NCBI GenBank assembly: GCA_035353175.1
Contig: DAOPZC010000003.1
Coordinates: 155,324-219,323 of the forward strand
Length of the DNA: 64,000 bases
DNA from: DAOPZC01 sp035353175
Lineage (GTDB): Bacteria; Verrucomicrobiota; Kiritimatiellia; RFP12; UBA1067
Direction of reading: 5' to 3'
Shown here: positions 34,414 to 43,614 of the stretch, in pieces
Position numbering within the stretch: the first letter of the stretch is position 1
How the letters are laid out: each line of letters starts with the position of its first letter
Translations under genes and position numbers: made by a program
The notes under the pieces: model-generated
The model's database searches: none
What the model saw: only the letters and a program-made list of their open reading frames with translations
Told to the model about the DNA's origin: nothing

Positions 34414-37110
34414 TCAGAGTATCCTTAGAAGTGTTCCGGTTACGCGCTGCGGCAACGCCATCAGCGCGGGGATTTCCTCGGCTGTCAGCGCGCGGTCGTA
34501 CACGCGCACCTCGTCCCAAACCCCATTCGCGGCCTTATTTCCCGCATTGTAACTTCCGATTCGCAGCGTGGCATCGGGATTGACCCAGCCGGTTTCGGCC
34601 AGCGCAGCCTTTGTCCGCAGGAGGCCGTCGACGTAGAGCTTGGCCTGCTGCGCCGCACGGTCCCACGTGAAGGCGATGTGATACCAGGCGTTTGAGCCCC
34701 GAAGATTGTCCAGATCGTACGTGACCATTCCGCCGCCAGGCAGGTTGCTGACCCGGATGGCGAAGCGCCCGTCCTCGTAAATCCAGCTTTCCCACCAATC
34801 GCCGTTGACGGAGTTGTCCATCACCGGATGGTAATTGTACCAAGGGCCGCGCGCATAAAACCACATCGCGAGCGTTCCGACGCTTGCCCCCAACGCGTTG
34901 GAGACGGAGACGCAGGAGCCGCCGCTCCCGGGAGTCACGGCCGGTTTGTACGAAAGCCCCTGACCGAGCTTTCCCCTGCTGAACGACGCCGCGCCCGTCA
35001 CAACCACCGCGTTGCTGCCCGCGACGTCCGCCGCCGTCCCGTCGAACGGCAAATACGCCACCAACCCGCCGCGCCGCCCGAACTCGCCGTAGAGCTCGGC
35101 CACGCGGCTGGCCGACAGGGGCGTTTCAAAAATCTGGAGGTCCGACGCCAGTCCCCGGCCGCGCGAGTTCCCCGCATTCCCGCCGCCGACGTAAAAATTC
35201 GTGCCTGCCAGCGGCCATGCCGCACCCGTCGTGTTGACGGCACGGCTCCGTTCGACGCCGTCCACGTAGAGCACCATGTTGCTGGACAGCGCGTCCCACG
35301 TGCCGACGACGTGGTGCCAGCGGTTGGAGGCGCCGTCCAGAGCGTATTGGGCTTGTTGGGGCCACGTGTCGCCCGCCGGCCGGAAAACGATCATCCCGCT
35401 GCCGTCGATCCAGCACTCGTAGTGGTTGGCATGAGCGGCGTTGTCGAACACGGTGTTGTAACTGAACCAAGGTCCGGGCACGTAGTACCACAGCGCAACC
35501 GTACCCGACGCCGGCAGGCGGTACGGGACGGACACGACGTCATCCACGCCGTCGAGCGCCAAGGCCTGCCCCTTGTCGTTCCAGCCGTTCGACCAGACGG
35601 GCGCGCCGTTCAGCGTCGCGTCGTACCTTGCCCCTCCAGTGCCTGCGTTGGTCGCCTCGCCGTCCAGTCGGAGGTGAACGGCCGGAGACTGGGCCGCCAC
35701 CTCCGACTGGACCGACTGCACTTGAGCCGCCGTCAGTGCGACGTCGTAGATGCGCACGTCGTCCATGATGCCCTTGGCTTTAGAGTTGTTGCCGCCGCCG
35801 ATGTAGAAGGTAGAGCCCGGCGCAACCCACGTGGTGATCGGGTCCGACTTGCACTCGACCCCGTTGACATAAAGGCGCGCAACCGGCGTGCCGGCGTTGT
35901 TCCAGACGAAAGCGATGTGATACCAGTGGTTCGAACCGTTCAGGTTGTCCAAATCGTACTCCACATCGCCCGAGCCGTCGTTGTTGACGCGACCGCGGAG
36001 CCGCCCGTCGCCATAGAGCCACATCTCCCACTGGTCCGCATGCACCGAGTTGTCGAACACGGTGTTGAAGTTGTAAAAGAAATCCGGCTTAAACCACAAC
36101 GTGATCGACCCCTGCGCGGGCAGCGGATAAGCGACGCGCGCGTAGTCGTCTCCGTCCAACCGCAGCCCCTGTCCGTCGATGCCGTTTGTGAACGACGGCG
36201 TGCCCACCAGCGTCGCGTCGTATCCCATCCCGCCGCTCCCGCAGTTCGTGGCCGCCCCGCCGTCGAACGTCCAGCGGATCACGGGATCCTTGGCTGGGAC
36301 GAGCGCCGCGACCAGCGCCGCGCCGCAGTCGCTCGTGACCGTGTCGACGCCCATTGCGGCCAGTCCGGCGGCACGCGCCACGCTGTTGACGGTCCAAACG
36401 TGGAAGCTATAGCCCGCGTTTTCGACCACCTCCACGTAGACGGAATCTAAAGCCGTGTGGGCCGACGCGTCCACGCCGTTGGCGCCGCTCGCCTGCAAGG
36501 TCGCGACCGCGCTGGCCGCGCTGGGCGTGAGCGCGCCGCTCGCATTCGTGCTGAGGCTCGAGAGCCAGTAGGCGCGGTAGTCCGGAAGCTGCTGCCGCAG
36601 CGTTTTGATGACGTTGGTGCTGAACGCGATGAACACCACGCGCTCCGGCGTGGCCTTGGGCTCGGCCGCCAGCACCTCGGTCAAGCGCGGCAGGATCTCC
36701 GTGCCGCACTTGATCTCCACGTAGATCTCGAAGTCGTCACGCGCCAGCGATATAGCCTCGGCCAGCGTCGGGATGCGCTCGCCGGCGAACGCAGCGCCTT
36801 TCCAGGAGCCCGCGTCCAGCGCGCGGAGCTGCGCCAGCGTCGACGCGGCCACCGTCAGGTTGGTGCCCGTCGTACGCGTCGTCGTGGCGTCGTGGATGCA
36901 GACGATCTCGTTGTCCGCCGTCCGGTAGACGTCGCACTCGAAGCCGTCCGAGCCTCTGTCCACAGCCAACCGGAAGGCGGCCATGGTGTTCTCCGGCGCG
37001 TCGAGCGACTCGCCCCGGTGGGAAATGTAACGCGTGCGGGCCGCGTCAGAGGCGCACGCGGAGGAGACGCCAACGGCCAGCGCAAGCAAAAGGGTCAGCG
37101 GAGTCTTCAT
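34414..37110 (-). CDS. Exported glycerophosphodiester phosphodiesterase with three LamG modules
   Basis: 898 residues from ATG 37110, which overlaps the upstream stop in ATGA. The signal peptide ends near residue 21. The GDPD domain (about 25-280) has 'ISHRGESLDAPENT', 'FECDVYRTADNEIVCIHD' and 'VEIKCGTEILPRL', very close to that of the next gene. Three LamG modules follow (about 285-470, 475-690, 695-890). The second module is nearly the same as the second module of the upstream LamG gene. The C-terminus is '...RVTGTLLRIL', which resembles the short end motif of other large exported proteins here. Confidence 0.9.
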   Translation of the reverse strand: MKTPLTLLLALAVGVSSACASDAARTRYISHRGESLDAPENTMAAFRLAVDRGSDGFECDVYRTADNEIVCIHDATTTRTTGTNLTVAASTLAQLRALDAGSWKGAAFAGERIPTLAEAISLARDDFEIYVEIKCGTEILPRLTEVLAAEPKATPERVVFIAFSTNVIKTLRQQLPDYRAYWLSSLSTNASGALTPSAASAVATLQASGANGVDASAHTALDSVYVEVVENAGYSFHVWTVNSVARAAGLAAMGVDTVTSDCGAALVAALVPAKDPVIRWTFDGGAATNCGSGGMGYDATLVGTPSFTNGIDGQGLRLDGDDYARVAYPLPAQGSITLWFKPDFFYNFNTVFDNSVHADQWEMWLYGDGRLRGRVNNDGSGDVEYDLDNLNGSNHWYHIAFVWNNAGTPVARLYVNGVECKSDPITTWVAPGSTFYIGGGNNSKAKGIMDDVRIYDVALTAAQVQSVQSEVAAQSPAVHLRLDGEATNAGTGGARYDATLNGAPVWSNGWNDKGQALALDGVDDVVSVPYRLPASGTVALWYYVPGPWFSYNTVFDNAAHANHYECWIDGSGMIVFRPAGDTWPQQAQYALDGASNRWHHVVGTWDALSSNMVLYVDGVERSRAVNTTGAAWPLAGTNFYVGGGNAGNSRGRGLASDLQIFETPLSASRVAELYGEFGRRGGLVAYLPFDGTAADVAGSNAVVVTGAASFSRGKLGQGLSYKPAVTPGSGGSCVSVSNALGASVGTLAMWFYARGPWYNYHPVMDNSVNGDWWESWIYEDGRFAIRVSNLPGGGMVTYDLDNLRGSNAWYHIAFTWDRAAQQAKLYVDGLLRTKAALAETGWVNPDATLRIGSYNAGNKAANGVWDEVRVYDRALTAEEIPALMALPQRVTGTLLRIL

Positions 37111-39068
37111 TGCAGCAACAGGACCGTACCGCACGGCGGCGGGGGCGGCGGAATCACCGTCAGCCCAGAAATCTCCTCGACGCTCAGGGCTCGTTCATAA
37201 ACCCTCACCTCGTCCCAGATCCCGTTGCCCTTGGTGTTGCCCGCGTTTCCGCCCGCAAGGAAGAGTGTGGCAGACGGGTCAACCCAGCCCGAGTCGCTCA
37301 GCGTGGCGGTCGACCGCTGATTCCCGTCGATGTACAACCGGGTCTGCCGCGCCGCACGATCCCAGACGTACGCGATGTGGTACCACACGTTCGAGCCTTT
37401 GAGGTTATCCAGATCATACTGAACGAGTCCGCCGTCTGTCTTGTTGCTCACCCGGAATTTGAGGTAGCCGTTGATATCGATCCAGCTTTCCCAGTATTCT
37501 TGGTAGACGGGGTTGTCGAGCACGGTCTGGTAGTTGTACCACGGCCCGCGCGCGTAGTACCAGAGGGCAATGGTGCCGACGCTCGACCCCAGCACGTTGG
37601 AGATCGACGCGTTGTCGACCGTGCCCGTGCCCCCGCAGCTCAACCCTTTGAGGAACCCGCCCTGGGTCTTCACATACACCGGCGAGCCGCCCAGCACCAC
37701 CGCGTTGCTGCCCGCGACGTCCACCGCCGAGCCGTCGAACGGCACGTACGCCAACAGCCCGCCGCGCCGCCCGAACTCGCCGTAGATCTCGGCCACGCGG
37801 TTGGAAGACAACGGCGTCTCGAAGATCTGAAGGTCCGATGCGACACCCCGCGCGGGCGTGTTCCCCGCATTGCCTCCGCCGATGAAGAAATTCGTGCCCG
37901 CCACCGGCCACCCCACGCCGTTCGTGTTCACGGCGCGGCCCCGCTCGACCCCGTTCACGTAAAGCACCATGTTGCTGGAGAGCGCGTCCCACGTCCCGAC
38001 GATGTGGTGCCAGCGGTTGGAAGCGTTTCCCAGGTTGAAGCTGGCGGCCTGTTTCCACGTGTTCCCGGCAGGCCTGAAGCTGATCCACCCGTTGCCGTCG
38101 ATCCAGCACTCGTAGTGGTTGGCGTCAACCGAATTGTCGAATACGGAGTTGAAGTTATACCAAGGGCCCGGCGCGTAATACCACAACGCCACCGACCCGG
38201 AGGCTGGCAGCCGGTACGGAACGGACGCGGAGTCGTCCACCCCGTCGAGCGCCAACGCCTGCCCCTTGTCGTTCAAGCCGTTCGTCCAGGCCGGATCGCC
38301 GAACAGCGTCGCGTCGCATTTCGCGCCGAAGGTGCCTGTGTTGGTCACCGCGCCATCCAGCGTCAGATGCACCACCGGCGCCAAGGCCGCGATCTCCGCG
38401 TGGATGGCCTGAACCTGCTGCGCCGTCAACGCGTTGGTGTACACGCGCACGTCGTCCAGCACGCCCTCGGCGGGCGAGTTGCCCGTGTGTCCGCCGAAAT
38501 AGACGGTGCCGCCGGGTTCGACCCACGCGGTGATGTTGGCTGCCCGACACTCGGACCCGTTGACGTAAAACCGCGTGTGGTTGGTTTCCGCGTTGCGGTC
38601 CCACGTGACGGCCAGATGATACCACGCGTTGGAACCGTTGTTCAACGTGTTCAGGTTGCCGTAGCTGATATCGCCCTGCCCGCCGGCGAGACGGAAACGG
38701 ACGTTGGCGCCCTCGTCGATCCACATCTCCCACTTGTTGGGGTCGACACTGTTGTCGAACACCGAGTTGTAATTGTAGAATCTTGCCGGTTTATACCAGA
38801 AGGCGACGGCCCCTTGGTCGCCGAAAGTGTAGGGCATCGAGGCGTAACCTTGGCTCGCCCCGAGGAAGCGCAGCCCGCCGCCTTCTACGCCGTTCGTGTA
38901 GGCCACATTGCCGTACAGCGTCGCATCATACGTCGCGCCTCCGCTTCCGCAATTTGTCGCGGAGCCGCCGTCGAATATCCAGTGGACCACGGGGGCCTGT
39001 CCCCAAGCTGTGACAGCGAGACCGAAACACATGACGACACTTCTGATCTTAGCAGCTTTGCGCATCAT
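37107..39068 (-). CDS. Exported protein of three LamG modules
   Basis: 653 residues from the first of two ATGs, with AGGAGG upstream. After a signal peptide the whole protein is three LamG/concanavalin-like modules (about 25-215, 220-435, 440-640), marked by repeated 'ALDGVDD', 'ALWYYAPGPWYN', 'YECWIDGNGWISFRPAGN' and 'NFFIGGGNAGN'. There is no enzyme domain. It ends with a proline run and 'CGTVLLLQ'. It is the first gene of a three-gene operon with the two phosphodiesterases and may be the ligand-binding component of the same surface system. Confidence 0.88.
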   Translation of the reverse strand: MMRKAAKIRSVVMCFGLAVTAWGQAPVVHWIFDGGSATNCGSGGATYDATLYGNVAYTNGVEGGGLRFLGASQGYASMPYTFGDQGAVAFWYKPARFYNYNSVFDNSVDPNKWEMWIDEGANVRFRLAGGQGDISYGNLNTLNNGSNAWYHLAVTWDRNAETNHTRFYVNGSECRAANITAWVEPGGTVYFGGHTGNSPAEGVLDDVRVYTNALTAQQVQAIHAEIAALAPVVHLTLDGAVTNTGTFGAKCDATLFGDPAWTNGLNDKGQALALDGVDDSASVPYRLPASGSVALWYYAPGPWYNFNSVFDNSVDANHYECWIDGNGWISFRPAGNTWKQAASFNLGNASNRWHHIVGTWDALSSNMVLYVNGVERGRAVNTNGVGWPVAGTNFFIGGGNAGNTPARGVASDLQIFETPLSSNRVAEIYGEFGRRGGLLAYVPFDGSAVDVAGSNAVVLGGSPVYVKTQGGFLKGLSCGGTGTVDNASISNVLGSSVGTIALWYYARGPWYNYQTVLDNPVYQEYWESWIDINGYLKFRVSNKTDGGLVQYDLDNLKGSNVWYHIAYVWDRAARQTRLYIDGNQRSTATLSDSGWVDPSATLFLAGGNAGNTKGNGIWDEVRVYERALSVEEISGLTVIPPPPPPCGTVLLLQ

Positions 39069-39111
39069 CCATTCCTCCTGTCTTAACCCATTACAATAAA
39101 TTTACTCCTTT

Positions 39112-39141
39112 AGTATACGGAAAATCGGCAGACTTGGCCAA
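39112..39141 (-). promoter_or_regulatory. Promoter of the LamG/phosphodiesterase operon
   Basis: On the minus strand: TTGGCC (39141-39136), an 18-base spacer and TATACT (39117-39112), about 44 bases before the start at 39068. Confidence 0.65.
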
Positions 39142-39204
39142 CCACACCAATAGGGTGTTTTTTAAGTAGCGCCTTTCCCTCCCCGTTCTAACGGGGTCCG
39201 GAAC

Positions 39205-40740
39205 TTAATTTTTTGCGGGGTTTCGCGCCCGCAAGGCATCAACGGTCACCCGCGACATCAAGCCGATGTTCCTTTTATCAACGATGCGGTTCATGCCGAT
39301 CAGGAAGGCGGCCGACGTCTCTGTCCGGACAATTCCATAAGAACTGTTGAACGTGTAGATCCCTCGGAGCGCAAAGTTGTCGTCCGTACACAGCGTGACG
39401 GTCGGTTTACCGTAACAGCCGAACCACCACAGCCCGTCGCGGCCCCGACAGACGGTTTGTATTCCCATCAAGGTATATCCGCTTTTGATCACGTGGCGAC
39501 GCACAAAGGCAAACGTTTCGGTGTACTCGTACACGTAGTTCTCGGCGTGCGTAGGCGGCAGTCCCCCGACGATGAAGAACCGGCCGTCGTGCCACTCCAT
39601 GCCGCCCGCGCCGTGGACCGCGTCCGGCACGGCATGCCTTTCGATAAAGGCGAGAGACTCCGCGTCATGCACATACACCCACGATTGAGCCGCGCCGGGT
39701 TCTTCGTTGAACTTGCCGTGATTGACCGCCACGTAGACTCTGCCGCCGTGACACGTCAGGTCGCCGTAATGAGTGGGCACCTCGACGCGCCTCATCTCCT
39801 GACCTTTCGCATCGGTCTTCACCAGCACCGTCGTGAACGACCAGAAGATGTTGCCGCGGTCATCGGCGGCAAGGCCCTGGAGATGCCCGGCGAAGTCGCC
39901 CGGGCATTCGACCGCCGCAACCGCGGATCCGTCGCCGTTTTCCGCCAGCAGGATCTCCTTCCGCTTCCGGTCGATGCCTGCCAGCCCGCCCGTCGCGGGG
40001 TCAACGGCAAACCCCTGCCCCGTGAAAGGCGCTGGAAGCGCCTCGACGTAGACGAGAGCCCCCGCCGACGGCAAAGCCGCCGACGCCCCCAACCGCAAGC
40101 GGTAAAGCTCGCGCGCGTCGTGGCCGCTGACCAGCAGGGTGTCGCCGTCCCAAACACCGCCGGACACGCTCGCGCCCCTGAGTCTGGGAATCAGTTCCGG
40201 AGGATAGCGCCAGCGTCGCTGCTCGGTCCAGTCGTCACCGTAACAGGCGAGATAGGAGTTGGTGTTGGCCTTGCCATAGAAAGCGAAAGAGCACCACCAC
40301 CGCCCGCCGCTGCGGACGGCCCACGTGAGGCTGCCATCCGATTCGCCGAAATCGTGAAAGGACTCCAGCCGCATGTTTTCCGGGTCGAGCCGCATGATTT
40401 GGCTGCGCTCGGGTTTTTTCGGGAAGTTCGAGTGGGCACAATAGAGTTTACCGTCCCGGAAGAAGCCGCTGTTCAGGTGGTGCGCCTCGCCCGTGCTGAC
40501 GGACAAACGCCGCCCAGACGCACGGTCGTATCGTGCGACGCGGTCGCCGGTGATGGCATACAGGGAATCGCCCCACGCCGCGGCGGCCTGCACGGCCTCG
40601 GGAGCGGGCACCGCGCGGACCTGCTTCCACCCGTCCGCGAAAACGGAAACACAGGACAGAAGAAAACACCCGGCCAAATTGAAAAGGGGCCCCCTCACGG
40701 CAGTTCCCCGCCGGTTTCCATTTCGCGTCAAAGCAGACAT
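39205..40740 (-). CDS. Exported beta-propeller protein of unknown function
   Basis: 511 residues from ATG 40740, with GGATGGGG upstream. A signal peptide (to about 36, 'LAGCFLLSCVSVFADG', which could also be lipoprotein-like) is followed by blade-like repeats: 'AWGDSLYAITGDRVARYD', 'DGKLYCAHSNFP', 'WDGDTLLVSGHDARELYRLR', 'AVDPATGGLAGIDRKRKEIL' and 'HGGRVYVAVNHGKFNEEPGA'. I do not recognise the family; the residue pattern resembles SMP-30/teichoic-acid-type propellers only in shape. It is the last gene of the long minus-strand run that includes the transporter, dehydrogenase and PAP2 genes. Confidence 0.7.
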   Translation of the reverse strand: MSALTRNGNRRGTAVRGPLFNLAGCFLLSCVSVFADGWKQVRAVPAPEAVQAAAAWGDSLYAITGDRVARYDRASGRRLSVSTGEAHHLNSGFFRDGKLYCAHSNFPKKPERSQIMRLDPENMRLESFHDFGESDGSLTWAVRSGGRWWCSFAFYGKANTNSYLACYGDDWTEQRRWRYPPELIPRLRGASVSGGVWDGDTLLVSGHDARELYRLRLGASAALPSAGALVYVEALPAPFTGQGFAVDPATGGLAGIDRKRKEILLAENGDGSAVAAVECPGDFAGHLQGLAADDRGNIFWSFTTVLVKTDAKGQEMRRVEVPTHYGDLTCHGGRVYVAVNHGKFNEEPGAAQSWVYVHDAESLAFIERHAVPDAVHGAGGMEWHDGRFFIVGGLPPTHAENYVYEYTETFAFVRRHVIKSGYTLMGIQTVCRGRDGLWWFGCYGKPTVTLCTDDNFALRGIYTFNSSYGIVRTETSAAFLIGMNRIVDKRNIGLMSRVTVDALRARNPAKN

Positions 40741-40791
40741 GCACCCCATCCTTTTTGTTGCCGCAGCATCCAGACGGTTCTGCCGCCAACG

Positions 40792-42162
40792 TCAGGCCCC
40801 ACCATTGGCATCGCCATATCCGTGAGCCCGGGCGGGCCAGGCCAGAATAAAAGTGAACATCCCGACGCACGCCAGCGCGACCAGAGCGGTCAGGACGTAG
40901 AGAGTCCCTTTGTCGCCGCCCACGTCCATCAGCCAACCCAAAAACACGCCGGAGACCAAACCGCTGGCATAGCCGAAGGTGCCGGTCAGCCCGCTGGCCG
41001 TGGCCGCCGCCTTTTTGGTCGCGATGTTTGCGGCGGAAATGCCGATCAGCGCCTGCGGCCCGTATATGAAGAAACCCGCGCCCGCCAACAGCGCCGCAGA
41101 GAGCAGGGCGTTCGGCTTCGCGGAGGTCCACTCCAGCAGGAAGAGCAGCGTGAAGAGCGCGCAGAAACCCATGCAGAAAGCGCAGGTTCGCGGGCCGCGT
41201 CCGCCGAAGACCTTGTCCGTCACCCGTCCCGCAACCAGCATGCCGATGATGCCGGCCACTTCAAAGCCGGCGACCATCCACGCCGCATGACCCAGCGAGA
41301 TGCCGCCGCTGTTTTTGAGCAGCTTCGGCCCCCAGTCCAACACGCCGAACCGCACCGTGTACACGAAGAAGTTCGCGACACAAAGAATCCAGATTGTGGG
41401 ATTTCCGAACACGTGGCGCTTCAGGTAGCGCTTGAACTCCGCCCGGTTCTCTTGAACCGTCGCCTCCTGCCGCAAACCTCCCGCCACATTCAGCTCGGGC
41501 AAGCCGACCGACGAGGGCGTGTCGCGCAACGCAATCCACAGCCCTGCCGCGCCAACCAGCGAGACGGCCGCGGGCAAGAAAAAGCACCAGCGCCAGCCCG
41601 GGTGCAACGCGATGTCTAAACCGAAAAAGCTGGCCGATTGCGGGATCGTGCCGTTCGTGCACAGGGTGATGATCCAGCTGCAAAAGACCACGACGATCGA
41701 AGCGCCAATGGAGTGCGAGGTGTTCCAGATCGACATCTTGGTCGCCAGTTCGCCCGGATGGATCCAGTGCGTCAGCAGCCGCGCGCACGGCGGAAAGCCC
41801 ATACCCTGAAACCAGGCGTTCGCCACCCACAGCGCCCCAAGCGCGATCACCGACGAGGTGAATCCGACCACGAGGTTGATGACGGCCGCGCAGACTAGGC
41901 CTGCCACCATAAAATAACGAGCGTTGATGCGGTCCGCCAGCACGCCGTTGCCGAAGCGCGCCACGCCGTACAGCAGGCTGAAGGAGGTCAGAATCACACC
42001 GATCTGCGTGTTGGTCCAGCCGAGCTCCTTGCCCATGTCCGGCGTCGCCATGGCGATGCTGAAATTTTTGCGAACAAAGTAAAACAACGCATACCCGACC
42101 ATCGTCGCGAGTATCGTGCGCCACTGCCAGTATTTGAAGCTCCACACGGTTTTCTCGTTCAC
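40792..42162 (-). CDS. Organophosphate:phosphate antiporter, second GlpT-type copy
   Basis: 456 residues. GTG 42162 is preferred because AAAGGAG lies seven bases upstream; TTG 42165 is the alternative. It is a 12-helix protein with 'ALFYFVRKNFSIAMATPDMG' (first conserved arginine), 'KMSIWNTSHSIGASIVVVFC' (family signature) and 'YTVRFGVLDWGPKLLKNSGG' (second arginine). It differs clearly from the copy at 27-28 kb, so the two probably carry different phosphate esters. Because a glycerol-1-phosphate dehydrogenase gene lies just upstream, glycerol-1-phosphate is a reasonable candidate cargo. Confidence 0.88.
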   Translation of the reverse strand: MNEKTVWSFKYWQWRTILATMVGYALFYFVRKNFSIAMATPDMGKELGWTNTQIGVILTSFSLLYGVARFGNGVLADRINARYFMVAGLVCAAVINLVVGFTSSVIALGALWVANAWFQGMGFPPCARLLTHWIHPGELATKMSIWNTSHSIGASIVVVFCSWIITLCTNGTIPQSASFFGLDIALHPGWRWCFFLPAAVSLVGAAGLWIALRDTPSSVGLPELNVAGGLRQEATVQENRAEFKRYLKRHVFGNPTIWILCVANFFVYTVRFGVLDWGPKLLKNSGGISLGHAAWMVAGFEVAGIIGMLVAGRVTDKVFGGRGPRTCAFCMGFCALFTLLFLLEWTSAKPNALLSAALLAGAGFFIYGPQALIGISAANIATKKAAATASGLTGTFGYASGLVSGVFLGWLMDVGGDKGTLYVLTALVALACVGMFTFILAWPARAHGYGDANGGA

Positions 42163-42267
42163 CAACCGACTCCTTTATGCAAACCGCTCACCGTTTTCAG
42201 CCCCCCGGCGCCCCGCGACTCCCCGATGCGGCGCCAAACGCGTCCGGAGTCCACACGCCACGTTGTC

Positions 42268-43614
42268 CTACCTCGCGGCCACATCCCATAAACAACCCAC
42301 GCCGAACAGCTCATCCAACCAGCGATCCAGACACCCCGTCCGCACGGCCAGATCCAGCACTGTAAAACGGCGGCGGATATGTTGCGCGCGGATCACGCTG
42401 TCGCGGAGGCAAACGCGGGAGATGCCGATCTGTTCCGGCTCGCTCGGCGCACCCACCGCATCCAGCCGTCGCTTGACTTCCGCGCCGGTGAACAGCTGAG
42501 CGCAGAGCAAACGGCGAAGGTCGGGCCAGCGCCACTTGAGCGTCGCGAGCTGCACCTCCAGATCGGGAACAGAAATGTATTTCGCCTGCGTCTCGCGCAC
42601 GCCGAGTTCGGGAAAATCGGTGCCCGCGTAAAGCGCCCGCGCCCGCGCTTCGGCGGCCTCCCAGTCGGGCCATTGCGCACAAGCCGCCGCCACGTCCAGC
42701 CGGTCAAACGGCGTGGCCAGCACCCGCTCGTACAGCGCGGCGATGAAACGCGTCGCGATGCCGACCTTAAATCCGTGCGACGGCGTCTGGCCGTTATGCG
42801 TGTGGTGCGTCATGTCCCACAGGTGACTGAACTGGTGCTCCGCGCCCGAGGCAGGCCGGCTGGTCCGCGTGTACTGCATCGCGAAGCCGCCCAGCATCAG
42901 GCCTTCCATCAGCGCGGCGAGCGCACGCTTGTCGCCGGCGCGCGCGCCTTCGGGATCTTCCAGCGCGGCGCGCAGCCCGCCCTGCACGATCTCCCATGCG
43001 TCCGGATCGATCGGCTCGACGCCCAACACATCCGCAAGGATCCAGTCCGCGCCGCACACGATTTTGGCCATCAGGTCCGCATAGCCGGACGCGGTCATTT
43101 CGGAGGGTGCCCGGCTGATCACATCGAGATCGGCCAACACGGCGCGCGGCGCGGGACAGGTGAAGGTCTGTTTGTTGCCCTGGAACGTGATCGACGCGCC
43201 GAAGGCCGAGTAACCGTCCATCGATGCCGCCGACCCCACGCACATGTAGGGCCGCCCGCAACGGTGGGACGCCAGCTTGGTCAGATCGTTGACGGTCCCC
43301 GAGCCGACCGCGACGGGCACGCACTCGTGCTGCTGAAGCGCGGCCGTCAAGCGGTCGACATACGTCATTTCCGCATAAAGCCCCGCAGCGTCGAACACAA
43401 AGGGCCCCGCGACAGCCAGTCCCGCAGCCTTGAGCGCGTCTTGCACCGCGCAACCCGCCACGCCGAACGTGGTCGTGTCGGCAACGACCACCGCCTTTTT
43501 GCCGGGAAACGCCTCGCGGAAAACGGATGGCGCGTCTTTCAGAATCCCGTCGTCAATCAAACAGACCCGCGTGTCGGTTGCGGAAGCCAGCGCTTTCGCC
43601 AGTCGTTCGGTCAT
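42268..43614 (-). CDS. egsA: sn-glycerol-1-phosphate dehydrogenase (EgsA/AraM family)
   Basis: 448 residues. It has the iron-alcohol-dehydrogenase-like fold of the G1P dehydrogenase family: 'VAVGSGTVNDLTKLASHRCG' (nucleotide loop), 'VGSAASMDGYSAFGASITFQ', 'ADLMAKIVCGADWILAD' and the metal-binding 'GAEHQFSHLWDMTHHTHNGQ'. It interconverts sn-glycerol-1-phosphate and dihydroxyacetone phosphate with NAD(P)H. In archaea it makes lipid backbone, in Bacillus (AraM) it feeds a glyceryl-lipid; here, next to transporter and phosphodiesterase genes, a catabolic direction is plausible. Its start overlaps the PAP2 stop by four bases. Confidence 0.9.
   Translation of the reverse strand: MTERLAKALASATDTRVCLIDDGILKDAPSVFREAFPGKKAVVVADTTTFGVAGCAVQDALKAAGLAVAGPFVFDAAGLYAEMTYVDRLTAALQQHECVPVAVGSGTVNDLTKLASHRCGRPYMCVGSAASMDGYSAFGASITFQGNKQTFTCPAPRAVLADLDVISRAPSEMTASGYADLMAKIVCGADWILADVLGVEPIDPDAWEIVQGGLRAALEDPEGARAGDKRALAALMEGLMLGGFAMQYTRTSRPASGAEHQFSHLWDMTHHTHNGQTPSHGFKVGIATRFIAALYERVLATPFDRLDVAAACAQWPDWEAAEARARALYAGTDFPELGVRETQAKYISVPDLEVQLATLKWRWPDLRRLLCAQLFTGAEVKRRLDAVGAPSEPEQIGISRVCLRDSVIRAQHIRRRFTVLDLAVRTGCLDRWLDELFGVGCLWDVAAR

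Noticed and set aside
37110..39086. A 658-codon plus-strand open frame opposite the three-LamG gene
   Set aside because: Same effect. The repeated LamG modules create matching repeats in the antisense frame, which can look like a repeat protein; there is no start signal.
39145..39167. A plus-strand hairpin with T-run (ACACC / GGTGT then TTTTTT) near 39146
   Set aside because: The stem is only five pairs and no rightward gene precedes it, so a terminator call is not supported.
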